DNA from: Paracidovorax sp031843945
Lineage (GTDB): Bacteria; Pseudomonadota; Gammaproteobacteria; Burkholderiales; Burkholderiaceae_C
Length of the DNA stretch: 64,000 bases
Direction: 5' to 3'
NCBI RefSeq assembly: GCF_031843945.1
Contig: NZ_JAVTJJ010000011.1
Location: 1-64,000 of the forward strand
Shown here: positions 1-8,167 of the stretch, one piece after another
How positions within the stretch are numbered: position 1 is the first letter of the stretch
Layout: each line of letters opens with the position of its first letter
Position numbers and translations under genes: made by a program
Notes under the pieces: generated by a model
Told to the model about the DNA's origin: nothing
Databases searched by the model: none
Seen by the model: only the letters and a program-made list of their open reading frames with translations

Positions 1-1
1 A

Positions 2-195
2 GTTGCCTCCAATGCGCCTTTGACAGACACTGCAATTCGCAAGGCCCAGCCTGGGCCAAAGCCCGTAAGCTCGCCGACGCAAAAGGCCTCTACCTTGAGA
101 TTTCCCCGGCTGGGGGCAAGTGGTGGCGACTCAAGTACCGCATAGCCGGGAAAGAAAAGCGGATTTCTCTGGGCACCTATCCAGAAACAGCCACC
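2..195 (+). pseudogene. Integrase N-terminal remnant (DUF4102 arm-binding domain), frameshifted
   Basis: The first 195 bases encode the arm-type DNA-binding domain of a tyrosine recombinase of the P4-integrase class, split over two frames. Bases 17-64 read PLTDTAIRKAQPGPKP and bases about 69-195 read KLADAKGLYLEI and then KWWRLKYRIAGKEKRISLGTY. The two join if one A is restored near base 67 (GTAAGCTC read as GTA AAG CTC). After the GTYPE motif the similarity stops, so the core-binding and catalytic domains are absent. The 5' end lies at the window edge and could begin earlier. This is a dead fragment of an integrative element. I infer that 1-2800 is the eroded edge of a former island, but no att site or tRNA gene is visible. 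Confidence 0.75.
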
Positions 196-204
196 AATCA
201 TCAG

Positions 205-239
205 AAGCCCTTGGTTCTTTACGGAGCCAGGGGCTTTTT
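205..239. terminator. Hairpin with T-run, rho-independent terminator-like
   Basis: AAGCCCTTGGTTC pairs with GAGCCAGGGGCTT (two G-T pairs) around a short loop and is followed by TTTTT. It lies just after the integrase remnant. The opposite strand also shows an A/T-rich edge, so it could work both ways. Confidence 0.55.
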
Positions 240-692
240 GCTTGGCCGATGCGCACTTTTACGCTTAAGGACGTGGCAGCTCATTGGTTCGGGGCGGTTC
301 ATTGACCGCCATATGTTTTCTAGTGACGACTTGTCGCAGCCGTCTCTACGCTTTTGCTCCCTGCGGGAAAACGTCGTTGATACATAGCTCGACAAGTGAA
401 GGAGCTCCCGCGCGATAGCTTGTTGGACAGGATCTTTGAGCAGAGCTTAAGGATGCGCAGCGTTCATCACCGTTCTCTCCGTCTGCGTGTCGGAAAACAG
501 TGGGTTCGTGATGAGCTCAATGTAACGTTCGTGAAGAGGCTGCTGCACATGAGTTGCTTCGTGTTTCGAAGCTCCGAACTAAGAGTGCTATTTTCTACAG
601 CGTTCAGGCAACTTGCAGATATTCACAATGCCAAATGCCGTTGTGTTTAAGGCCAATGTACTAGAGACTTTCCCAGTTCTTTTACGTAGAAA
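240..692. other. No convincing gene; degraded spacer
   Basis: About 450 bases of lower GC content than the rest of the window. An open frame of 84 codons at 396-650 (+) has no recognisable protein character. A short open stretch on the minus strand (about 480-600) reads like a protein tail but is cut by stops on its upstream side, so this is probably eroded coding DNA. Bases 291-301 (GGGGCGGTTCA) match the outer end of the IS3 remnant at 2784-2794 in the same orientation, so a second insertion-sequence end may lie here. Confidence 0.5.
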
Positions 693-1259
693 TCACGTGA
701 AAGCTTGGTTGTGAACAGGTGCAACGTCGCAGCGCAATACACCGCTCATGTGCTGAAGGGCACGTGATTTCGCTTCGATGGTTTCGGCGGCAGTACAGTT
801 TTCTGGGACAGACACCTTGTAGTTTCGCAAGAAGGCGTCCCCTGCTGTCAGCTGAACACAAATATCCGTCGCAAGCCCTGTAATGATGATATGACGTGCT
901 CCGATAGTCTCTAGCAAGATGTCAAGTGGAGTTCCGTAAAACGCGGAGTGCCTAGGCTTCAAGACTGAGATATCACCACGAAGGGGGCGCAGTGCTTTCG
1001 CGATATATGCACTTGGACCCTTCCCGGTTGCCAGCCTTTTAGAAAGACTCGGAAAGTCGGACGTCCAATTGCCAAAGTTATCATTGGCATAAATGACCGG
1101 CACATGCGCTGCACGCGCCGCCTTCTTCAGTTGCGCCGTACGTTGGGCAGCTTCTACTGCAAATGGTGCCAGCTGCTCAGCCTCTGGAAAATCCAGAGGA
1201 TTGATGAAGTCGACTAATAGCAGTGCTTTACTGCATTTGGGAAGATCACCTGGTTTCAT
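693..1259 (-). CDS. Isochorismatase-family cysteine hydrolase
   Basis: A 188-residue single-domain cytosolic hydrolase of the isochorismatase/nicotinamidase superfamily, at the usual length. The expected triad is present: Asp in LLLVDF near residue 17, Lys in VLKPRHSAFYGT near residue 100, and the nucleophile Cys in GLATDICVQLTA near residue 134. These enzymes cleave amides (nicotinamide, N-carbamoyl compounds, ureidoacrylate) or vinyl ethers. The substrate here cannot be read from sequence. It stands alone between a degraded spacer and a broken gene, has no operon partners, and is less GC-rich than the core genes, which suggests acquisition with the accessory patch. It appears intact. Confidence 0.85.
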   Translation of the reverse strand: MKPGDLPKCSKALLLVDFINPLDFPEAEQLAPFAVEAAQRTAQLKKAARAAHVPVIYANDNFGNWTSDFPSLSKRLATGKGPSAYIAKALRPLRGDISVLKPRHSAFYGTPLDILLETIGARHIIITGLATDICVQLTAGDAFLRNYKVSVPENCTAAETIEAKSRALQHMSGVLRCDVAPVHNQAFT

Positions 1260-1410
1260 GAGATTTGCTGCGACTTAATCCGCCTGCCTTGCGTCCGTCA
1301 ACATGTATTCCCCCGCATCTGCTTACGGCGGTGAATTTCCAGGGTTGTCTTGGGCCGGCAGCTCCGTGAAGTTGGTAGATGACCTCTATTTTCTACACGT
1401 CAATTGCTTA

Positions 1411-1760
1411 TTAAGAAGCCTTGGCCTCATCAATCGCTGCAGCTTGGACCATCTGTCTGAGCTTCTCATCGGTCGATTTCGCCTCATGCAGCGAAGTCTG
1501 AAGGAGGGGAATGCTTCGGTGTAGCGTAGCTTGGAGGCGAGCGCGATAAGCGTGGTGTAGCTAGTAGTTTCGTCGCGTTCTACTTTTTTTGCGGCTCCGA
1601 TCAATGCGACATTCAAGATCGGCCTTTTATCAATCTCGTTGACGAGGTCTTTACCCTCTTCAATCAATCCCTCCGTCACGGCACATGTAATGCGTCGTCC
1701 GGCGCTGTATGTGGCGGAAATCTCGTAAATGAAGAGATTTTCGACGGTTTTGAGGGTCAT
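1411..1760 (-). pseudogene. YciE/YciF-type ferritin-like protein (DUF892), internally deleted and frameshifted
   Basis: From ATG at 1760 the frame reads a typical DUF892 start (LKTVENLFIYEISATYSAG). It then jumps straight to the second half of the family (CAVTEGLIEEGKDL, LIGAAKKVERDETTSY), skipping roughly 45 residues that would hold one helix pair of the four-helix bundle. After TLIALASKLRYTEA the family sequence continues in another frame (LQTSLHEAKSTDEKL to DEAKAS and a TAA at 1411). One internal deletion and one frameshift make it non-functional. Intact relatives are small ferritin-like stress proteins, often next to catalases. The expected neighbour is missing here. Confidence 0.8.
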
Positions 1761-1944
1761 GACTGCTCCTGATCGGATGTAGACGAAGAGCAATGCTCAA
1801 GACCTGTTTAGACCGTGAAAGTAAGACAACGACGCCCCCTGTCGAAGGATTCACTTTCTTCCTCACATGAATCGCCCTGGCTTTCATGAAGGCTGTTTGG
1901 TTTCAGCCAGACTGCACCGCAATAGCCTGACTGGCGAGTTATCG

Positions 1945-2580
1945 TTAATAGTTTGCCTCAGCTTCTGTAGGCGGGATATAGCCAATGGGTTCGAGCGGCC
2001 GTTGGTGGTTGAACCAAGACACCCATTCAAGCCTCGCAAAATTTACCGCCTTCTTTGTCTTCCACGGAAGCCGGCGACGGATCAACTTGGCCTTGCAGAG
2101 GCCGTTGATCGTCTCGGCCAAGGCGTTGTCATAGCGGCCGCCTTTGCTGCCCAGTGACCGCTCGATGCCAGCCTCTGCAAGCCGTTCGGTGCACCGGATG
2201 CTGACATACTGCAACCCGCAATCGAAGTGACAAGTCAAGCTGTCACCGAGCTCGGCTTGCTGCGCCTTGCACCTCGCAGTTCCAGGCGCTGCATCAGCCG
2301 TTCGACCGTGCAACGCGCCACCGCGGTTCCCCTGCGTGCTAGCTGCCGCCTGACCTTGTGGACGCCTTAGACCTGCATGTTGGTCTGCCAGACGAGTTGT
2401 TTTGCCGGAATGAGGGCGCCGTCGCGTTGCGCCCTGGCGCAGCGCTCGTGCGGCTTGCGCACCAGCGCCGCCTGGCGTCGATAACCCGACGGGGCAACTT
2501 GCAAGACCTTGCGGATCGGCTCGACCTCTAAGGCGTTGCGGTGCGTGTCGATGAAATCCCTCAGGACTTCGGCCGGAGGC
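1945..2580 (-). pseudogene. IS3 OrfB transposase, internal stop and catalytic-core deletion
   Basis: The start of OrfB is seen as RDFIDTHRNALEVEPI and KVLQVAPSGYRRQAA. An in-frame TAA follows NMQV, then TAVARCTVERLMQRL. The sequence then passes almost directly to the C-terminal block (GLQYVSIRCTERLAEAGIE, DNALAETINGLCKA, EWVSWFNHQRPLEPIGYIPP). The region that should hold the first two Asp residues of the DDE site is gone. A normal OrfB has about 280 residues. The remnant cannot encode an active transposase. Confidence 0.8.
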
Positions 2581-2794
2581 CCAGCTTCGCCTGTGCGAAA
2601 AACGAGCCCGCCAGCTTCAGGAACTCGTTGACCCGGTGCAGATCCTTGACCTCGCGCTCGAGCTCCTTCATCCGCTGGGTCTCGCTGGTCGTGAGGCCTT
2701 CTGAATGCCGTTGGCTGCCCGTCGCGCTTGAACCATTCGTTCATGGCTCACTCCTCTCGGGGTGTTGAGCTTCCTAGAAATCCGGGGCGGTTCA
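1945..2794 (-). mobile_element. IS3-family insertion sequence remnant
   Basis: A minus-strand IS3-type element in decay. The probable outer end is CCGGGGCGGTTCA at 2782-2794. An OrfA tail is readable in one frame (KELEREVKDLHRVNEFLK to the stop at 2561-2563) but its start is frameshifted. OrfB follows. The opposite terminal repeat cannot be found near 1900-1945, so that end is lost. The remnant sits directly upstream of the TPP riboswitch operon. Its outer end is about 40 bases from the aptamer, so the insertion may have replaced the native promoter region. Confidence 0.8.
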
Positions 2795-2832
2795 CTGCAT
2801 CATTGGGGCTGCTATGCCGGTTAAGATGCCCG

Positions 2833-2910
2833 CAACGCTCCGGGGTGCACAGCCTGCTGAGATCCAAACCCGCGAACTTGAACCGGGTCATGCCGGCGGA
2901 AGAAGAGCTT
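2833..2910 (+). promoter_or_regulatory. TPP (THI-box) riboswitch aptamer
   Basis: All conserved blocks of the thiamine pyrophosphate aptamer are present in order. P1 is closed by GCTC (2837-2840) with GAGC (2905-2908). CGGGGTGC is at 2841-2848, CTGAGA at 2856-2861, then ACCCGCGAACTTGAACCGGGT and CATGCCGGCGGAA to about 2903. It lies about 90 bases upstream of the ATG at 3001 on the same strand. The family lowers expression of downstream genes when TPP is plentiful, which ties the six genes behind it to thiamine metabolism or transport. Confidence 0.93.
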
Positions 2911-2941
2911 CACTCGCTACCACCGGCGCTGCTTGGCGCTT

Positions 2942-2994
2942 GAAGGCGTGGTCGGGCGAGTGGCCTTCGGAGCACCAGTCACCGGTCACGAAGG
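2942..2994 (+). promoter_or_regulatory. Probable riboswitch expression platform sequestering the ribosome binding site
   Basis: CCTTCG (2964-2969) can pair with CGAAGG (2989-2994), which includes the Shine-Dalgarno sequence of the ATG at 3001. The same arm can instead pair upstream, GAAGGC (2942-2947) with GCCTTC (2963-2968). The two pairings exclude each other, as expected for an anti-sequestor/sequestor switch acting on translation. This is inferred by eye without energy calculation. Confidence 0.55.
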
Positions 2995-3000
2995 AAGCTC

Positions 3001-4086
3001 ATGGACAAGGTCGCCCCGCTGGTTGCGGACATCCTCGCATTCATCGCGATGGAAGAGGGTTGCACAGACAGCCAGTTCGATCAGCTCGCGCTGCGGTTGT
3101 TCGCTCACCAATACACCGCCAACGCGGCCTATCGCACCTTCTGCCAGCGCCGTGGCGCCACCGTGCGCAGCGTGCAGGCCTGGAGCGACATTCCTGCCGT
3201 GCCCATCGATGCCTTCAAGGCGATGGAACTACGCTGCGAGCAGGCTTCGCCCACCGAACGCGTCTTCATGACCAGCGGCACCACCCGTGGCGACACGCGG
3301 GGGCGGCACTTTCACCCCCGGCTCGATGTGTACGACCTGTCGATGGCGCGTCATTTTGCGCAGCGCTTCATGCGCGGCACAGAGCGCATGCCGATGGGCA
3401 TTCTGTTTCCGGACGAAGACGTCATGCCCAACTCTTCGCTCGCGCATTACCTGGCGCTGGCCAAGGCTGCTTTCGGCAGCCCGGGCAGCCGGCATTTTGT
3501 CGACCAGCAGGGCATTGATTTGAGCGGCCTGTGGCGGGCGCTGGAGGTGGCTGAGCAAACCGGCAAGCCCTATGCGCTGCTGGGTGCCAGCTACAGCTTC
3601 GTGCACATGATGGACGCGTTGCGCGAGCAGGGCCGCACGTTTCGGTTGCCACCCGGCAGCCGCCTGCTCGACACCGGCGGCTACAAGGGCCAGTCGCGCG
3701 AACTGCCGCTCGACGCGTTCTACGCCGAGCTGTCGCAAGCGCTTGGCGTGCCGCGCAGCCACTGCATCAACATGTATGGCATGACGGAGTTGAGCACGCA
3801 GTTCTATGACGACGGCAACGCGGTGGTGCCATCGGTCAAGTCGGGGCCGCACTGGATACGCTCGCGCCTGGTAGACCCGGCCACGGGCCGCAGCGTGCCC
3901 ACGGGCGAGCGCGGCATCCTCGTGCATTGCGACCTGGCCAATTTCAATTCCGTCACCACCATCCTGACGGAAGACGTGGGCCTGGCGGCGGGCGGCGGCT
4001 TTTTGCTGGTGGGCCGTGCTGAAGGCGCCCAGGCCAAGGGATGTTCGCTGGCGGTAGAGGAGTTCGTGCGGGCCACCGCTGCATGA
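3001..4086 (+). CDS. LuxE-like acyl-protein synthetase
   Basis: 361 residues, close to the usual LuxE length. It belongs to the adenylate-forming superfamily. The ATP loop FMTSGTTRG covers residues 89-97, the MYGMTEL block covers 258-264 and TEDVG covers 323-327. LuxE activates a carboxylate as acyl-AMP and passes it to a cysteine near its own C-terminus. Cys348, 14 residues from the end in KGCSLAVEE, is the candidate acceptor. The start is set by AAGGAAG six bases before the ATG and by the riboswitch upstream. The stop overlaps the next start (ATGA). No luciferase genes are nearby, so this is not bioluminescence. With a TPP switch in front, the likely substrate is a carboxylated thiamine-related molecule (inference). 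Confidence 0.85.
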   Translation: MDKVAPLVADILAFIAMEEGCTDSQFDQLALRLFAHQYTANAAYRTFCQRRGATVRSVQAWSDIPAVPIDAFKAMELRCEQASPTERVFMTSGTTRGDTRGRHFHPRLDVYDLSMARHFAQRFMRGTERMPMGILFPDEDVMPNSSLAHYLALAKAAFGSPGSRHFVDQQGIDLSGLWRALEVAEQTGKPYALLGASYSFVHMMDALREQGRTFRLPPGSRLLDTGGYKGQSRELPLDAFYAELSQALGVPRSHCINMYGMTELSTQFYDDGNAVVPSVKSGPHWIRSRLVDPATGRSVPTGERGILVHCDLANFNSVTTILTEDVGLAAGGGFLLVGRAEGAQAKGCSLAVEEFVRATAA

Positions 4087-5573
4087 AGCCGATTCAGCAG
4101 GTGCAGGCGGGCTACCTGCCGGGCATCGACCCGGGCGATGTCGATTGGCAGGTGCTCACGTTCGAGAAGAGCGGCGAGCACCACAACACATCGCTTGAGG
4201 TGTCCGTACCCGTGCTGTCTGCAACGCAGATGAACCAACTGGCGGCCCGCGTGCGGCAGGCCAGCGCGCTGCACCTGAAGACCATGACGGTGCCGCAGAT
4301 CATCGACGTCATCGACCGCGCCATCGCCCGGCTGCTCGACCGCAGCGACCCCTACCGGCAGCAGGCCGAAGCCCTGCTGCCCACCGTGAGCGGCTATGAC
4401 CGCGAGATGGTGCGGCTGGGGCTGACCGGGTTCTTCAAGACCTTTCGCTCGGCGCAGCTGCATCGCTTCGTGGCCGAAGACTTCGCCAACCCGCAGTTGC
4501 TCGACAACTTTCAGCCCACGGCAAAGGGCGGCGCGGTGCAGGCCTTTGGGCCGGATCTGCTGGTGCACAGCTGGGCCGGCAATGTGCCTGCGCTGGCGCT
4601 CTGGAGTTTTGTGTGCGGCCTGCTCGTCAAGGCCGGCAACATCGGCAAGCTGCCCAGTGCCGAGCCGCTCTTCGCCGGCTGGTTCGCACACTTGCTGGCC
4701 GAGGTGCACCCGCCCATCGCCGACTGTTTTGCGGTGGTGTGGTGGAAGGGCGCGGGTGGCGACGATGCATCGGCCCTCTATGCCCAGGCCGACGCGGTGC
4801 TCGCCTACGGCGGCAACGATGCGCTAGACGCCATTCGGCGCCGGCTGCCCGTCACCACGCGCTTCTTGCCGCACGGGCACAAGCTCGGCTTCGGCATGGT
4901 CAGTGCAGCAGCGCTTGATACCTTGAAGGCGCCGCCCCTGGCGCGCCTGGCCGCGTGGGACGTGATGCGCTACGACCAGCAGGGTTGCTACTCGCCACAC
5001 GTGTTCTACGTGCAGCGTGGCGGCGCGGTGTCACCCCGTGGGTTTGCCGACTACCTGGCGGGCGAGCTCGCCCAGTTGCACCGCCGGTTTCCTCGGCGAC
5101 CGCTGGAGGTGGATGATTCCGCTGCCGTGGCGCACTGGCGCCAGGCCCTCGAATGGCAGGCGCTGTCGGCCGCACCAGGCACCGGCCAAGCGCCGCAGCT
5201 CATCGGCACGCCCACGGACGCATGGAGCGTGGCGTACAGCGACGCGCTTCAGCCGCTGTCGCCCACAGCACTGCAGCGCACCATCCAGGTGGTGGGTGTC
5301 GACACGCTGGATGACGTCCTGCCCGTCGTCGCTGCGCACCAGCAGTTTCTGCAAACCGCCGGCGTTGCCGCCGCGCCCGAGGAGCTGTACCGCCTGGCGT
5401 CCTTGCTGGGCGCTGCGGGCGTCACCCGCATCAGCGCCATCGGATCTATGAGCACGCCCGAGGCCGGGTGGCACCACGACGGCCGGTTCAACCTGCTCGA
5501 CTTGGTGCGCATGGTGGAGATCGAGCAGTCTGCAGAAAGTGCGGCCGAGCCGTTTGCCCCCTATGCCGATTGA
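4083..5573 (+). CDS. LuxC-like acyl-thioester reductase
   Basis: 496 residues in the LuxC acyl-CoA reductase family. These enzymes take an acyl group from the LuxE cysteine or from CoA onto their own cysteine and reduce it with NADPH to the aldehyde. The signature around the nucleophile is clear: DQQGCYSP with Cys302. The region after GGNDAL (about residue 245) looks like the cofactor-binding part. The ATG at 4083 overlaps the luxE-like stop (ATGA), so the two are translationally coupled and probably form a LuxEC complex. An upstream in-frame start at 4041 would overlap the previous gene and lacks family similarity. The reduced product would feed the dehydrogenase at the end of the operon. 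Confidence 0.85.
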   Translation: MKPIQQVQAGYLPGIDPGDVDWQVLTFEKSGEHHNTSLEVSVPVLSATQMNQLAARVRQASALHLKTMTVPQIIDVIDRAIARLLDRSDPYRQQAEALLPTVSGYDREMVRLGLTGFFKTFRSAQLHRFVAEDFANPQLLDNFQPTAKGGAVQAFGPDLLVHSWAGNVPALALWSFVCGLLVKAGNIGKLPSAEPLFAGWFAHLLAEVHPPIADCFAVVWWKGAGGDDASALYAQADAVLAYGGNDALDAIRRRLPVTTRFLPHGHKLGFGMVSAAALDTLKAPPLARLAAWDVMRYDQQGCYSPHVFYVQRGGAVSPRGFADYLAGELAQLHRRFPRRPLEVDDSAAVAHWRQALEWQALSAAPGTGQAPQLIGTPTDAWSVAYSDALQPLSPTALQRTIQVVGVDTLDDVLPVVAAHQQFLQTAGVAAAPEELYRLASLLGAAGVTRISAIGSMSTPEAGWHHDGRFNLLDLVRMVEIEQSAESAAEPFAPYAD

Positions 5574-6357
5574 CGTGCCGCTTGCCATGCAGGCCGATAT
5601 GCCCATCGAACCGGCCTTCCTCGACATCGACCGGGCCGTTTTCGCCTACCCCGGCCAGCCCGCTGTGGTGAACGGCGTCAGCTGGCGTATCGGCGCAGGC
5701 GAAGTGCACTGCCTGATCGGCCGCAGCGGTTGTGGCAAGACCACGCTGCTCAAGTTGGCCGCCGGCCTGCTGCACCCGCAGTCGGGCGCCGTGCGCATGC
5801 AGGGCCAGGATGTTCTGGCGCCCGGCCCCCAGCTCGGCTTCATGTTCCAGTCGCCCACGCTGCTCGACTGGCACCACGTCATCGACAACGTGCTGCTGCC
5901 TGTTTCCTTGCAGCGCCGCCCGACTGCGCAGGACCAAGACCGTGCGCAGGCGCTGCTGGCTCAGTTGGGGCTGGCCAACCATGCGCGGCGCTACCCGCGC
6001 CAGCTCTCCGGCGGCCAGCAAAGCCGGGTGGCGCTGGCGCGCGCTCTGATACTGGATCCGCCCTTGCTGCTGCTCGACGAACCCTTCGCCGCGCTCGACG
6101 CCATCACCCGCGCCGAGTTGCAGGACGACCTGCTGCGCACCTGCCGGCAGCGTGGCGCCACCGTGCTGTTCGTCACCCACGACATCACCGAGGCCGTTTA
6201 CCTGGGCGACCGCATCGCGGTGATGCAAGGCGGGCGTGTGGTCGATGACATCGCCATCGACCTGCCTGCGCCGCGCACCCAGGCCATCCGGCACGACGGC
6301 CCTTTCAACCGCCAGTGCGCGCGAGTGCGCGCCAGCATGGACAAGGCCCGCGCATGA
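5563..6357 (+). CDS. ABC transporter ATPase, TauB/SsuB/ThiZ type
   Basis: 264-residue nucleotide-binding protein of the nitrate/taurine/pyrimidine-precursor importer class. Walker A is GRSGCGKT (53-60), the signature is LSGGQQ (148-153), Walker B is LLLLDEP (168-174) and the switch His is His206. It powers import through the permease encoded next. The ATG at 5563 overlaps the end of the luxC-like gene by 11 bases. A later ATG at 5587 is possible and would remove a tail without similarity. Its stop overlaps the permease start (ATGA), so stoichiometry is probably kept by coupling. Confidence 0.9.
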   Translation: MPIDVPLAMQADMPIEPAFLDIDRAVFAYPGQPAVVNGVSWRIGAGEVHCLIGRSGCGKTTLLKLAAGLLHPQSGAVRMQGQDVLAPGPQLGFMFQSPTLLDWHHVIDNVLLPVSLQRRPTAQDQDRAQALLAQLGLANHARRYPRQLSGGQQSRVALARALILDPPLLLLDEPFAALDAITRAELQDDLLRTCRQRGATVLFVTHDITEAVYLGDRIAVMQGGRVVDDIAIDLPAPRTQAIRHDGPFNRQCARVRASMDKARA

Positions 6358-7124
6358 CGAAGGCGTCTCTCTGGTTCCCTCGCGTGCTGGGCATGGCGCT
6401 GCTGCTGATGCTGGCGGCGGCCTGGGAGTGGATGGCGCGCCAGTCGGGCCTGTCGGCGCTGGTGCTGCCCGCGCCGTCCGTCGTGGCAGCATCGCTGTGG
6501 GCGGGGCTGCGCAGCGGCTACTTTCTGCCGCATATGGCCGCCACACTGTCGGCCTTGGGGCTGGGACTCGTGGGCGGCGGGGTCTTCGGGCTGCTGGTCG
6601 GTATGGCGCTGGCCGAATCGACCTTGCTGGAGCGCGTGTTCCGGCCCTACGTGGTGGTCAGCCAGGTCGTCCCCAAGCTGGCGCTGGCGCCGCTGTTTGT
6701 GCTGTGGTTCGGATTCGGCATCACGTCGATCTCGCTGATCACCGGGCTGATCTGTTTCTTTCCGCTGATGGAAAACACGTTGACAGGCCTCAAGCAGGCC
6801 GACCCGCAGCGCCTGCAGCTGTTTCGCATGCTGGGCGCCACGCGGTGGCAGACGCTGGTGCGGCTGAAGATTCCTGTGGCCTTGCCGACCATTCTGGCGG
6901 GCCTGCGCATGGCCGTGGTGCTGGCGCTGGTGGGCGCGGTGGTGGGTGAATTCGTCGGCGCTAGCCGTGGCCTGGGCGCGGTGATCATCGCGTCCCAGGG
7001 AATGATGGATACCGCCCTGATGTTCGCCGCTTTGCTGCTCATCGCCGTGATCGGGCTGCTGCTGTACCAAGCCACACTGCTCCTCGAACGGCTGCTGCTG
7101 CGACCTTACACCGACATTTCCTGA
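6354..7124 (+). CDS. ABC transporter permease, TauC/SsuC/ThiX type
   Basis: 256-residue inner-membrane permease with about six hydrophobic segments and the cytoplasmic coupling loop near residues 150-185 (MLGATRWQTLVRLKIPVALPTI). The pattern fits the binding-protein-dependent transport family used for taurine, nitrate, alkanesulfonates and the thiamine pyrimidine precursors. The start at 6354 forms an ATGA overlap with the ATPase. An upstream in-frame ATG at 6315 lies inside the ATPase gene and adds only a polar tail. The ATPase and binding protein flanking it make a complete importer. Confidence 0.9.
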   Translation: MTKASLWFPRVLGMALLLMLAAAWEWMARQSGLSALVLPAPSVVAASLWAGLRSGYFLPHMAATLSALGLGLVGGGVFGLLVGMALAESTLLERVFRPYVVVSQVVPKLALAPLFVLWFGFGITSISLITGLICFFPLMENTLTGLKQADPQRLQLFRMLGATRWQTLVRLKIPVALPTILAGLRMAVVLALVGAVVGEFVGASRGLGAVIIASQGMMDTALMFAALLLIAVIGLLLYQATLLLERLLLRPYTDIS

Positions 7125-7149
7125 CGCTTCTCCAACAGCCTTGACGACC

Positions 7150-8157
7150 ATGCCTTCTCATCGAACCTTCTCGCGCCGGGCGCTGCTCGCCACATCCGCT
7201 GCGCTGGCTTCCGCCCACATCACCGGACCGGCGCAAGCGCAGCCGCAGACGCGCGGCAAGATCAACGTGGCGGGCTGGAGCAAGCCCATCAGCGAAATCA
7301 CCAACCTGCTGGTCGAGCCTGAAAAGGGCTTTTTCAAAGCCCAGGGCGTGGAACTGGCCTACCTGCCCGGCGCGGGCGGCGGCGACGCCATTCGCAACAC
7401 GCTCAGCGGCCAGGGCGACGTGGCGTTCACCGATCCGGGCTCGTTCTTCATGGCGCTGGACAAGGGCGAAAAGCTCATCGCGCTCTACGACATCTATCCG
7501 CAGAACGTGTTCAACGTGGTATCGCTCAAGTCCGCCAACATCCGCACGCCGGCGGATCTGAAGGGCAAGCGCATCGGCGTGTACAGCCTCTCCAGCGGCA
7601 CGCGGCAGAACCTGCTGGTGATGCTGCACCAGGCTGGCCTGAAGGAGTCGGACGTGACCATCGTGGTGACCGGCCTGCTCAACTTCGCCCCGCTGCTGCA
7701 AGGCCAGGTCGATGCCACCGCCGCCACCGACACTGGCCTGGCCGTGGGGCGGCGCAAGGGCATTGGCGACGTCAACGTGATGCAGGTGCGCGATTACCTG
7801 AACGTGTCCAGCGACCTGTTTGTCGTGCGGCAAGAGGTGTTGCAGCAGAAGAAGGCCCTGCTGCGCGCCTTTTTGAAGGGCTACCGCGACAGCGCCGCCT
7901 GGATGATCGGCCAGCCCGAAGAGGCCGCCGCCTTGGCCGGCAAGTACGCCATTGACGGCACCCAGCCAGACATCAACCTGGAAGTCATCCGCCTGCGCAA
8001 TGCGGCATCGCTGCCCGCCACGGCGGTACAGGCGCTAGGCACCTTCAACCTCGCCTCGCTGCAAAAGGGCGCCGACGCGTATCACGCGCTGGGCCTGGTG
8101 CAGCGCCCGATTCGCGTGGCGGACGTGGTCGATGCCAGCCTGCTGCCCGCCGCATGA
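7150..8157 (+). CDS. NMT1/THI5-like periplasmic substrate-binding protein
   Basis: 335 residues. The N-terminus has a Tat-like leader (SRRALLATSAALASAH) ending in AQAQ, so the protein is exported. The body has the NMT1/THI5-like fold: LLVEPEKGFFKAQGVELAY, GQGDVAFTD, TPADLKGKRIGV and a distal lobe (LLQGQVDATAATD). Binding proteins of this class serve taurine, nitrate, riboflavin or formylaminopyrimidine/HMP (ThiY) importers. The TPP riboswitch makes a thiamine-related ligand most likely. A TTG nine bases upstream could also start it. The ATG at 7150 gives the usual leader. Confidence 0.87.
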   Translation: MPSHRTFSRRALLATSAALASAHITGPAQAQPQTRGKINVAGWSKPISEITNLLVEPEKGFFKAQGVELAYLPGAGGGDAIRNTLSGQGDVAFTDPGSFFMALDKGEKLIALYDIYPQNVFNVVSLKSANIRTPADLKGKRIGVYSLSSGTRQNLLVMLHQAGLKESDVTIVVTGLLNFAPLLQGQVDATAATDTGLAVGRRKGIGDVNVMQVRDYLNVSSDLFVVRQEVLQQKKALLRAFLKGYRDSAAWMIGQPEEAAALAGKYAIDGTQPDINLEVIRLRNAASLPATAVQALGTFNLASLQKGADAYHALGLVQRPIRVADVVDASLLPAA

Positions 8158-8167
8158 AAGCCCGCAT

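Noticed and set aside
396..650. An 84-codon plus-strand frame
   Set aside because: No ribosome site, no recognisable motif, and it lies in eroded sequence.
3001..5573. A bioluminescence (lux) operon
   Set aside because: luxE- and luxC-like genes are present but there is no luxAB, luxD or luxG, and the control element is a TPP riboswitch.
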